This document shows positions 43,428 through 50,609 of a stretch of DNA of 64,000 nt, in pieces. Made by a program: the position numbers and the translations under genes. The stretch is from CAJXVY01 sp965657575 (lineage in GTDB: Bacteria; Actinomycetota; Actinomycetes; Actinomycetales; Microbacteriaceae): assembly GCA_965657575.1 (NCBI GenBank), contig CBFHOK010000002.1:62001-126000 (forward strand), given 5' to 3'. The notes beneath the pieces are model-generated. The model saw only the letters and a program-made list of their open reading frames with translations. It searched no databases and had not been told where the DNA came from. Every line of letters begins with the position of its first letter. Position 1 is the first letter of the stretch.

Positions 43428-44847
43428 CAAACACCTCGGCGATCACCTTTCGAGGGAAAAAGGGTTTCTTTCCATCTTTGAATTCCCTGTATTCCAGGTT
43501 TCCCGGTCCAAACCAAACCAAGCACTCATCTTCACCGACACCCTTGGCTAGTTCCCGAAGTCCATCCATTGGCTCATCTGCGACTTCCATATCAGGCTTA
43601 TGCCTTTTGATGTCTGCAAGAATTTGCTCTGGACCCTCGGACCTTGGGTGCTGAGTCGTTGCAATCACCCGATCTGCTAGCAACGCAAATTCAATCATGG
43701 GTTTACGTTTTGAATGATCGCGCTCACCACTAAAGCCAATTAGCGCGCTAACTCTTGAATACTTGGTCTTCAATTCCCGAAGGGCTAGCGCAATGGCCTC
43801 CGGTGTGTGAGCGTAGTCAAGATAGACATCTGGGGAATATGAGACTTTCTCTAATCTGCCTGGAACAAAGCCGTCAATTGATTCAATCTCGGACAGCCCA
43901 GTGAGTCCGTGTGTTGAAATCATGCCAATGGCCAAAGCAAGATTTTGAGCCATAAGCAATCCAGTGTTTTCTGCAACTAGGTCAACACCCTGTATTGGAA
44001 ACTGGACCCTGGTTGAATCTCCCTCCAGCTTTGAACTAAAGCGCATCTGAGATGAATCAGTTGTCCCAAGACTCACGCTTGGAATCTCCACTACTTTCAA
44101 TAGCCTCTGTCCACTCTTGGTGTCGCTAAAAATTACCGCCTGCTCACTTACGTCCACATCGAATAATCTTGCTTTTGCAGCGAGATAGCTGTCCATGTCC
44201 CCAAAGTCGTCCAAGTGATCATGACTTAGATTTGTGAAACCGCTCACACTGAAGAGCAACCCATCGACTCTGCCCCTGACCAGTGCCTGTGCACTGACCT
44301 CCATCATTGCAATAGTCGCTCCGCGCTCTATTGCGAAGCTAAGCCCTGCAACTAAGTCGTTGATTTCAGGTGTCGTCAGCCCGACCTTGTCGCTTTCGCC
44401 ATCAAAGCGCATACCGCTTGACCCAGAACTAAAAACCTTCTCGCCAAGACGGCCGGCAAGTTTTTCCAAGTAGTGGACCGTTGATGTTTTTCCATTGGTG
44501 CCAGTAACACCCAAAATCGGTATCGATGCGTCGTAGCTATAAAGCCTTCTAGACATCTCGAATAAATGTCTCTTTGGGTTTGGAAGAATTATTCGAGGCA
44601 GGTTTTCGGGTAAAAGCGCTTCACCCTCCCGATCGGTAACAATCGCAACCGCACCCGATTTCATTGCCTCCTGGGCAAAATTGGCACCGTGATGCAATTT
44701 TCCGGGCAAAGCCATGAACAAATCACCCTTTTGAATTCTGGCCGTAGAGAGTGAGATACCGGATATTTCTGCCTCGCCGGTGACCTTTCCTGAAAAGGAT
44801 GCTCCGAATTCGCTCAGCGAGAAAACAGTCTTTTTTGGCCTAAACAA
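43420..44847 (-). CDS. murE: UDP-MurNAc-dipeptide-diamino acid ligase MurE, altered substrate motif
   Basis: MurE adds the third residue of the stem peptide. The fold signatures are intact: GDLFMALPGKLHHGANFA, P-loop GVTGTNGKTSTVHY, TTPEINDLV and the catalytic-lysine region KARLFD. The substrate-recognition motif, DNPR in meso-DAP enzymes, reads QHPR here (residues 399-402), and the later GKGHE-type loop reads GPGNLE. This suggests a third amino acid other than meso-DAP, which fits the B-type peptidoglycan of Microbacteriaceae (lysine, ornithine, diaminobutyrate or homoserine). Which of these is used is not decidable from sequence. TTG start with GGAG six bases upstream. Confidence 0.94.
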   Translation of the reverse strand: MFRPKKTVFSLSEFGASFSGKVTGEAEISGISLSTARIQKGDLFMALPGKLHHGANFAQEAMKSGAVAIVTDREGEALLPENLPRIILPNPKRHLFEMSRRLYSYDASIPILGVTGTNGKTSTVHYLEKLAGRLGEKVFSSGSSGMRFDGESDKVGLTTPEINDLVAGLSFAIERGATIAMMEVSAQALVRGRVDGLLFSVSGFTNLSHDHLDDFGDMDSYLAAKARLFDVDVSEQAVIFSDTKSGQRLLKVVEIPSVSLGTTDSSQMRFSSKLEGDSTRVQFPIQGVDLVAENTGLLMAQNLALAIGMISTHGLTGLSEIESIDGFVPGRLEKVSYSPDVYLDYAHTPEAIALALRELKTKYSRVSALIGFSGERDHSKRKPMIEFALLADRVIATTQHPRSEGPEQILADIKRHKPDMEVADEPMDGLRELAKGVGEDECLVWFGPGNLEYREFKDGKKPFFPRKVIAEVFGD

Positions 44848-44850
44848 TTT

Positions 44851-46611
44851 TTACTCCCATTCAGTCGGAATATTTGCACTCGGTGTCGTCGATGGAGGAA
44901 CTCTGTAGTGCCTCAAAACCTGCGCCATTATTGATTTAAAGGGCGGTGTCGCTCCTGCTGAGTTGATTGCTCCCTCAGGTTTATAGATCATCACCGCTAC
45001 TACGTACTTCGGATCCTCTGCCGGTGCCATTCCAAAAAAGCTAATGGCGAATTCATTTCCGTAGCCACTGCCGTCGTTCGCTTGAATCTGAGCTGTTCCA
45101 GTTTTTCCAGCAACTCTGTATCCGGGCACCTGAGCGGTTGACCCGACACCACCTCGTTCAACAACCTTTTCCATCATGTCAACTGTCAGCCTTGCGGTTC
45201 CGGGATCAACCACCTGGGTCGCACCCTGGTCAGGCTGCATGTAAGGAACACCATCGCGAACACATGACTCAACCAACACCGGATCTAACCGAACCCCGTC
45301 ATTGGCCAAGGCCTGATACGAATAAGCCATTTGGATTGGAGTAACTGCAAGCCCCTGGCCGAACAGTGTTGTCAGGTTGGTCATACCGTCCCACTTACTC
45401 GCCTCGCGCAATAGCCCTGGGCTCTCCCCTTCGAAATTCACTGCAGTCGGTGAACCAAATCCGAACTCTTGTAGGTAGTCATATCTGACATCTCGACTAA
45501 TGTCACCTGCCAACTTGGTAATTCCTACGTTGCTGGAGATTGTCAATATTCCGGCTGGAGTTAGGTTTCTGGGGTCATGATTGAAGCTGTCATCAATAGT
45601 GTCGCCCCACGGAAGCCTCATGGTGTCCTCTGCAACAATTTGCGTGTAGGCATTCGCGTTTTGAGTGTCTATGGCAATCGCAGTGGTGATTGATTTCATT
45701 GTTGAGCCAGGCTCATAAGAGTTTTGGAAAATTTTTGACTGACGATGCTCGGCGGGAACCAGCGATGGATCATTTGGGTCTACCGTTGGTGCCTCTGCGG
45801 CAACCAATAGTCTGCCCGTTTCAGCCTCGATTACAATCCCCACCGCATACTCGGCGTTCTGAGACTCCACAGCGTCAGCCAGCACCTGCTGGGCGAAGTA
45901 TTGCAAGTCGGCATCAATTGTCAGCTGCAGATCACCACCTTCAACCGGAGGCTTTATTGTTTGAGCGCTCGAGGGTATTTTCATTCCCTGAGCACTTCTT
46001 TCAAAGGTTTCTTGCCCATCAACGCCTGCCAGGCAGGTATTGTATTGCCTTTCGAGTCCTGCCAGAGGAACACCATCGACATCGACAAAACCAATTATGT
46101 TTCCCGCCACTGCGCCACTGGGGTAAAGTCTGTAGGAAATTTCATCCATGAAAACCCACGGGATATTCAATGCCTCAATCTGCTGGTAGACAGCTGCATT
46201 CACTCGCTTTTTGAGGTTTGCATAATTTCCATCCCCGCTGACCGCGCGAACAACCTCGTTCACGTCCATGTCAAGAATCAGGGCAAGCTCCTGGGCGATA
46301 TCACCAACGCTAAGTTCAATGCGAACCCCCTCGATATCCCTAAAAACCGGTCCGACCATATCTGGGGCGACGTTCACGTCATAGCGATAAATAGTTCTGG
46401 CCAGGATCTCGCCATTGGCATCCACGATTGAACCGCGTTCGCTTTCTATGGTTCTTTGAACCTCACGCTTGGCATAGCTAATTTCATTTATGTCATCAGC
46501 GAGAACAACCTGAAATTCAACCAGCCGAAAGCCAACAATCCCAACGATTGCCGACACCAGTAAAGCGATTATTCGAAGCCGATTCTTGGGTTGAGCATCG
46601 TGTGCACCCAT
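44851..46611 (-). CDS. ftsI: septal transpeptidase FtsI (class B PBP)
   Basis: The 586 residues comprise one N-terminal membrane helix (about 12-32), a PBP dimerisation domain (about 50-215) and a transpeptidase domain with the serine motif STMK (in EPGSTMKSI), the SSN triad in ISSNVGITKL and the KTGTAQ box. It crosslinks septal peptidoglycan with FtsW. No PASTA domain is present, as expected for FtsI. AAGGGG precedes the ATG by five bases. Confidence 0.96.
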   Translation of the reverse strand: MGAHDAQPKNRLRIIALLVSAIVGIVGFRLVEFQVVLADDINEISYAKREVQRTIESERGSIVDANGEILARTIYRYDVNVAPDMVGPVFRDIEGVRIELSVGDIAQELALILDMDVNEVVRAVSGDGNYANLKKRVNAAVYQQIEALNIPWVFMDEISYRLYPSGAVAGNIIGFVDVDGVPLAGLERQYNTCLAGVDGQETFERSAQGMKIPSSAQTIKPPVEGGDLQLTIDADLQYFAQQVLADAVESQNAEYAVGIVIEAETGRLLVAAEAPTVDPNDPSLVPAEHRQSKIFQNSYEPGSTMKSITTAIAIDTQNANAYTQIVAEDTMRLPWGDTIDDSFNHDPRNLTPAGILTISSNVGITKLAGDISRDVRYDYLQEFGFGSPTAVNFEGESPGLLREASKWDGMTNLTTLFGQGLAVTPIQMAYSYQALANDGVRLDPVLVESCVRDGVPYMQPDQGATQVVDPGTARLTVDMMEKVVERGGVGSTAQVPGYRVAGKTGTAQIQANDGSGYGNEFAISFFGMAPAEDPKYVVAVMIYKPEGAINSAGATPPFKSIMAQVLRHYRVPPSTTPSANIPTEWE

Positions 46612-46632
46612 TGCAGCCCCTTCGTTAACTAT

Positions 46633-47145
46633 TTAGCGTGTCGGCGATGCAGGAATCATCGCTGAGGACAAAATTACTTCTCCGCCAAAGGTTTCTATGG
46701 TTGCCACACCCGCAGTTGGGTTTTGCACCAGTGACGACATATTGGTGGTGACGCTCATGGCGGTGTTGGAGATTAGATTCCCACTTACCCGGAGCTTCTC
46801 TTCACTGACCGCTGGTTGCGGTTCGCCGTAAACGCGGTCAGTTTCCAAATTCAAAAACACCGGGTTGGCATTTGAAACCATCCCCAGCTGCCTGGCGGCC
46901 TCCGCTAGATTTTGCTGGGAAGAAAGCGAATCGACCTCTTCACTGAGAATTTGAACATCAGTGTTTAGTTGCTCAGCCTCGTTTTTGAGATCTCTAAGCT
47001 GATGCGCTCCCCCAGCAAGTGCATTTGATAGCAACAGTTGCATTATCAGCACAGCGGAGATACCCAAGGTGGGCACGAGAATTATTGCCGCTTTGGGCCT
47101 TAGTGCCCGAGCGTCAGCTCTTCTCAGAAATGAAAACCTGCTCAC
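46633..47145 (-). CDS. FtsL-like division protein
   Basis: The 170-residue protein has a short basic N-terminus, one membrane helix (about 20-42), and a coiled coil (about 48-85, with LRDLKNEAEQLNTDVQILSEEVDSL) ending in a RQLGMV motif, the layout of FtsL/DivIC. About 75 further residues of low-complexity Ser/Thr/Val-rich sequence follow. Position between rsmH and ftsI is the FtsL position. Sequence conservation is low in this family, so identity rests on topology and context. Confidence 0.82.
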   Translation of the reverse strand: MSRFSFLRRADARALRPKAAIILVPTLGISAVLIMQLLLSNALAGGAHQLRDLKNEAEQLNTDVQILSEEVDSLSSQQNLAEAARQLGMVSNANPVFLNLETDRVYGEPQPAVSEEKLRVSGNLISNTAMSVTTNMSSLVQNPTAGVATIETFGGEVILSSAMIPASPTR

Positions 47146-48068
47146 TTATCCTCCATTTTTTCTGCCGCCCGCAACCTTGCTGAAGCACTTCTTGGGTTTT
47201 GTTCAATTTCTTCATCTGATGGGCGAAACACTCCTCGCGTGAGCATTTTCAAAATCGGTTTGTGTTGCTCAAGCTCCACCGGCAGGCCAATTGGAGCAGA
47301 TGAGTTAGAAGCCTTTTGCATTGCTTTTTTAACGATGGAGTCTTCAAGAGAGTGGTAGCTGATCACCACCAGTCGCCCATTGGCACCCAATGCGTCAATC
47401 GCTCTGGGAACAAAGTTCTCTAAAATCTCCATCTCGTTGTTCACCGCAATTCTGAGTGCCTGGTAGGTGCGCTTGGCTGGGTGACCCTTGTGGGGCTTTG
47501 GAACAACCGCTGTAATCACTTCGTTCAGTTCTTCGCTGGAGTCAAATTTCTTACCAGCGATGTGCTTGGATATCAGCCGGGCAAATCTTTCCTCGCCATA
47601 GGTCTTGATCAAATAGGCCAGCTCACTGATCGAGCTTTTCTCAATCAGGTCTGAAGCGGTGATTCCAGCTGACTGATCCATCCGCATGTCCAATGGGGCA
47701 TTTTGGGAATAGCTAAAACCGCGCTCTGGGAAATCAAGCTGCATTGATGAAACACCAAGGTCTGCCAAGATGCCGTCAACCTTGTCAGCACCTGCAGACT
47801 CCAAAGCTTCAGCAAGCTGGTCGTACGTTCCTCTAAAAGCAGTAAATCTAGAGCCGAATTCTGCAAGACGGACACTCGCCTTTTCTAAGGCTTCACCGTC
47901 ACGGTCGATGCCGATAACTTGCAGCTCTGGGTTTTGCTTCAACATAGCCTCAGCGTGACCGCCAAGACCTAAAGTTGCATCGATGACGATTTTGTCTCCG
48001 CTGGCGATATTCAAAAAATCAAGAGATTCCTGCAAAAGAACGGGTTTGTGCAAATTGGTTTGGTTCAT
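47142..48068 (-). CDS. rsmH: 16S rRNA (cytosine-1402-N4)-methyltransferase RsmH
   Basis: RsmH (MraW) methylates C1402 in the ribosomal decoding centre. The sequence has HKPVLLQESLDFL at the start, the SAM motif IDATLGLGGHAEAML, ILADLGVSSMQLD, GFSYSQNAPLDMRMD and YHSLEDSIVK. ATG 48068 gives the family N-terminus; an in-frame TTG at 48125 would add 19 residues that look uncharacteristic and would place a large inverted repeat in coding sequence. Its stop overlaps the GTG of the ftsL-like gene. Confidence 0.94.
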   Translation of the reverse strand: MNQTNLHKPVLLQESLDFLNIASGDKIVIDATLGLGGHAEAMLKQNPELQVIGIDRDGEALEKASVRLAEFGSRFTAFRGTYDQLAEALESAGADKVDGILADLGVSSMQLDFPERGFSYSQNAPLDMRMDQSAGITASDLIEKSSISELAYLIKTYGEERFARLISKHIAGKKFDSSEELNEVITAVVPKPHKGHPAKRTYQALRIAVNNEMEILENFVPRAIDALGANGRLVVISYHSLEDSIVKKAMQKASNSSAPIGLPVELEQHKPILKMLTRGVFRPSDEEIEQNPRSASARLRAAEKMEDK

Positions 48069-48087
48069 GGTTTCTATCGGATTCCAT

Positions 48088-48168
48088 CTCGCGTCCCGAG
48101 CCCTGTCCGAATCGGTATCTGACAAAGGGGAAGGTTGTCAGCAATTCGGCAAGAGCTTGCAACGCGAG
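48088..48168 (-). repeat. nested inverted repeats between mraZ and rsmH
   Basis: Three pairs of arms nest in the 100-base gap: CTCGCG 48088-48093 with CGCGAG 48163-48168, CCGAAT 48107-48112 with ATTCGG 48144-48149, and CTGACAA 48119-48125 with TTGTCAG 48135-48141. The leader RNA of rsmH could fold into one long interrupted hairpin. There is no T-run, so it is not a simple terminator. Confidence 0.55.
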
Positions 48169-48600
48169 CTAGAAAAGCCCTGGGATCACCTCCTCTGAGA
48201 TATCTGAGAAGGTCTGTTCGTTCGAATTCAAATACTTGTTCCAGGTCTCTGCGTCCCAAATTTCAGCCCTGTTGCCAACGCCGATCATCACCAGTTCGCG
48301 ACTTAGGCCCGCATAATCCCTGAGCCCTCCTGGGATTGTTACCCGGCCCTGTTTGTCTGGAATCTCATCACTTGCACCACTCAAAAACACCCTGAGATAG
48401 TCGCGACCATTCGCACTGGTCATCGGTGCCTGTTTGATTTTTTCGTGGACCTCTTGAAACTCTGATGAGCTAAAAACGTACAGGCAGCGGTCCTGGCCTC
48501 TGGTAACAACCAAGCCGGAGGCGAATTCATCGCGGAATCGAGAAGGGAGGATGACGCGACCTTTGTCATCAAGCTTTGGCGTGTGAGTGCCCAACAACAT
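48169..48600 (-). CDS. mraZ: transcriptional regulator MraZ
   Basis: MraZ is an AbrB-like DNA-binding protein that opens the division/wall cluster and controls its own promoter. Two repeats of the SpoVT/AbrB fold are seen, each with the DxxGR motif: PKLDDKGRVILPSRFRDEF (about 8-27) and IPDKQGRVTIPGGLRDY (about 80-97). At 143 residues it has normal length. GGAGG lies five bases before the ATG. Direct repeats upstream match the expected MraZ operator. Confidence 0.95.
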   Translation of the reverse strand: MLLGTHTPKLDDKGRVILPSRFRDEFASGLVVTRGQDRCLYVFSSSEFQEVHEKIKQAPMTSANGRDYLRVFLSGASDEIPDKQGRVTIPGGLRDYAGLSRELVMIGVGNRAEIWDAETWNKYLNSNEQTFSDISEEVIPGLF

Positions 48601-48610
48601 AGTTACCTCC

Positions 48611-48650
48611 TTCCCCTATTACTCCACTTTACTCCACTTTCCTCCAAATT
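48611..48650 (-). promoter_or_regulatory. MraZ operator: 10-bp direct repeats
   Basis: Four consecutive 10-base blocks read on the minus strand as AATTTGGAGG, AAAGTGGAGT, AAAGTGGAGT and AATAGGGGAA. The two central copies are identical. Each carries a TGGAG-like core in 10-bp phase. MraZ operators in other bacteria are tandem TGGG- or GTGG-containing boxes at 10-bp spacing, so autoregulation is likely. Confidence 0.75.
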
Positions 48651-48676
48651 ATGCTAATTAGCAACAAAAACTTCAA
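48648..48676 (-). promoter_or_regulatory. promoter of the mraZ division/wall cluster
   Basis: On the minus strand TTGAAG (48671-48676) and CATAAT (48648-48653) are separated by 17 bases, a good sigma-70-type promoter. Transcription would start near 48641, inside the 10-bp repeat array. Confidence 0.65.
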
Positions 48677-48699
48677 AAAATTCCTCCAATTTCTGGGCA

Positions 48700-48728
48700 T
48701 AAAAAAAGAGGCCCCTGAGGGCCTCTTT
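48700..48728 (-). terminator. rho-independent terminator after the DUF3040 gene
   Basis: Perfect 10-base arms (48705-48714 and 48719-48728) around a four-base loop are followed on the minus strand by a T-run. It separates the DUF3040 gene from the mraZ promoter. Confidence 0.85.
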
Positions 48729-48741
48729 GGATTCCTATGAT

Positions 48742-49083
48742 TTATTCGCCGAAGCGCTTATTCCATCTGTCCTCAAAAAAACTTCCTTGTGAGCCACCAC
48801 TGCCACTTGGAAGTGAGGGTAGCTTCAAGTTGCTACTAATCAACACAACCCCGATGAACATAACTGCGAAAGCGGCGATGCCGAAAAAGGCCACCTGCAA
48901 TGCGACTGCAAAAATCAACATCCCCAGGCCAGCTACCAGGGCTAGCACCCCAAGAATTAGCCGGCTTGAGCTTTTTCTCTCTGGATCTTGCTTCTTCACG
49001 CGATTAGCAAAACCCTGGTCGGACTCATAAAGGTCCTTCTCAAGTTCCTCAAGCAGTCTCTGCTCGTGTTCGCTTAGTCCCAT
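48742..49083 (-). CDS. DUF3040 membrane protein
   Basis: The 113 residues open with the DUF3040 signature LSEHEQRLLEELEKDLYESDQGFA, a short basic linker and two membrane helices (about residues 42-62 and 64-84), then a glycine/serine-rich end. This small actinobacterial family has no known function and lies next to the division cluster in mycobacteria too. AGGAG is present six bases before the ATG, and TACAAT upstream could be its -10. Confidence 0.85.
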   Translation of the reverse strand: MGLSEHEQRLLEELEKDLYESDQGFANRVKKQDPERKSSSRLILGVLALVAGLGMLIFAVALQVAFFGIAAFAVMFIGVVLISSNLKLPSLPSGSGGSQGSFFEDRWNKRFGE

Positions 49084-49127
49084 AAAATTCTCCTATTGCT
49101 TAGTAATTGTAAACAGCAAAGGATGGC

Positions 49128-49134
49128 TAGGCTA
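49128..49134. promoter_or_regulatory. symmetric TAGGCTA element between the DUF3040 and idsA-like genes
   Basis: On + it reads TAGGCT, ending six bases before GTG 49140 (leaderless start). On - it reads TAGCCT. It could act as -10 in both directions. Confidence 0.45.
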
Positions 49135-49139
49135 TCCCT

Positions 49140-50246
49140 GTGAGCGAAAGAAATTCTCTTCTTAATCTAATTCAGCAGGAAATTGACAGTTTTTGCGATG
49201 AAAAGCGCGGACAGCTATCGGAGATATCCGATGATCTGATACCCATCATCGACTACACCCAGGAGCTTTTGCAGGGTGGAAAAAGATTTAGGGCTCTTTT
49301 TGCTTATTGGGCATGGGCCGCAGCTCTCCCAAAAGGAAGTAACGCATCAGAACTGATTGAGCAAGCCAACGGGATTGTAGGAATTGCAAGTGCTTTGGAA
49401 ATCTTCCACGCAGCCGCCTTGGTTCACGATGACCTAATGGATCAGTCTGATACCCGAAGGGGTAAGCCCGCTATTCATAAACGATTTGAAAACATGCATG
49501 TTGAAAAAGGTTTTCTGGGTGAACCGGAGAGATTTGGTCAATCCGGTTCGGTTCTGGTTGGCGATTTGATGCTGAATTGGTCAAGCGAAGTTTTCGGTGC
49601 GGCAGTTACTAGTGCCCCAAGTTCTGAGATCGAAACCAACTGCAGAAATGAATTCTCAAAAATGAGATTTGAAGTTATGGCCGGGCAATATTTGGACGTG
49701 TTGGAAGAAAACGCAGCCCCTCTTCGCTCACTGGCTGATGCGGTAACGATGGCAGAGAAAGTAATGCTCTACAAAACGGCAAAGTATTCCCTTGAGGCAC
49801 CCCTGCTCATAGGGGCGAGTTTTGCAGGTGCTGATGAAAACACCTTGAGAGGCTTTTCCAATTTTGGTATCCCCTTAGGTCTTGCCTTTCAGATAAGAGA
49901 TGACATCCTTGGGGTTTTTGGCGATCCCGAGGTTACTGGAAAACCGGCCGGCGATGACCTGCGGGAAGGAAAGCGGACTGTTTTGGTTGCCTTAACTTTG
50001 CAAAACAGCAGCACCTCAATTGCCAGGATTTTCAACGATCTGCTAAGCGAAAGAGATTTGGAAGCTGAGCAAATTGAATTCATGCAGCAAACAATTCGCG
50101 ATTCCGGTGCCTTAGAAAAAACCGAGCGGATGATGCAGGAGTATGGAGACCGGGCTTTGGAGGTTTTGGAAACCTTAGACCTGGAGGCAGTGGCCAAGGG
50201 AAAGCTACAGGACTTGGCGGAGAAAGTAATCAGTCGATCTAGCTAG
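49140..50246 (+). CDS. trans-isoprenyl diphosphate synthase (IdsA-like)
   Basis: This enzyme condenses isopentenyl diphosphate with allylic diphosphates. The first aspartate-rich motif is VHDDLMDQSDTRRGKPA and the second is FQIRDDILGVFGD, the variant usual in actinobacterial IdsA-type enzymes; GGKRFRALF and the MLYKTAKYS segment are also present. Product length (GGPP or longer) cannot be read safely. GTG 49140 fits the upstream TAGGCT element. The position next to an Rv2175c homologue mirrors mycobacterial idsA2. Confidence 0.9.
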   Translation: MSERNSLLNLIQQEIDSFCDEKRGQLSEISDDLIPIIDYTQELLQGGKRFRALFAYWAWAAALPKGSNASELIEQANGIVGIASALEIFHAAALVHDDLMDQSDTRRGKPAIHKRFENMHVEKGFLGEPERFGQSGSVLVGDLMLNWSSEVFGAAVTSAPSSEIETNCRNEFSKMRFEVMAGQYLDVLEENAAPLRSLADAVTMAEKVMLYKTAKYSLEAPLLIGASFAGADENTLRGFSNFGIPLGLAFQIRDDILGVFGDPEVTGKPAGDDLREGKRTVLVALTLQNSSTSIARIFNDLLSERDLEAEQIEFMQQTIRDSGALEKTERMMQEYGDRALEVLETLDLEAVAKGKLQDLAEKVISRSS

Positions 50247-50584
50247 ATTGCTAAAGATTGAGCTAGTCGCCTTACTGCACTCTTTCTGCCTCTTACCAAA
50301 GATTGAATCGGAGTCTCATCCAACTCCTCTTGGAATTGATAAAGCCACTGGGCTGAGTCCTCTGGGTTGAATCCCGCATCCTCCAGGACAATCAAAGTCC
50401 CTCGAATGCTTGACAACGGTTCTCCGTCGACAATAATTTCCGCCGGCACCTTGGGCTCTTTCTCGATTCGAACACTGAAGAGGAACTTATCCTCAACCAG
50501 TCGAGCCACCTTACCTTTTGAAACGCCGAGTAAATCGGCAACCTCGTCGTAGCTAAGCCATTTTTCTACAGAATCAAATCCCAC
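50243..50584 (-). CDS. Rv2175c-like DNA-binding protein
   Basis: An N-terminal winged helix-turn-helix (SYDEVADLLGVSKGKVARLVEDK) and the C-terminal Rv2175c domain (LSSIRGTLIVLEDAGFNPEDSAQWLYQFQ) identify the family. In M. tuberculosis the protein is phosphorylated by its neighbour kinase PknL on an N-terminal threonine, which controls DNA binding. Here the N-terminus before the helix-turn-helix is only about ten residues with no threonine, and no kinase gene is adjacent. It overlaps the idsA-like gene by 4 bases, convergently. Confidence 0.87.
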   Translation of the reverse strand: MGFDSVEKWLSYDEVADLLGVSKGKVARLVEDKFLFSVRIEKEPKVPAEIIVDGEPLSSIRGTLIVLEDAGFNPEDSAQWLYQFQEELDETPIQSLVRGRKSAVRRLAQSLAI

Positions 50585-50609
50585 AGCAATAGCATGCCAC
50601 AGCTTGGGG

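Noticed and set aside
45690..46431. Long open frames antisense to ftsI (up to about 176 codons)
   Set aside because: They lie opposite conserved PBP coding sequence, have no recognisable domain or ribosome site and arise from codon structure of the real gene.
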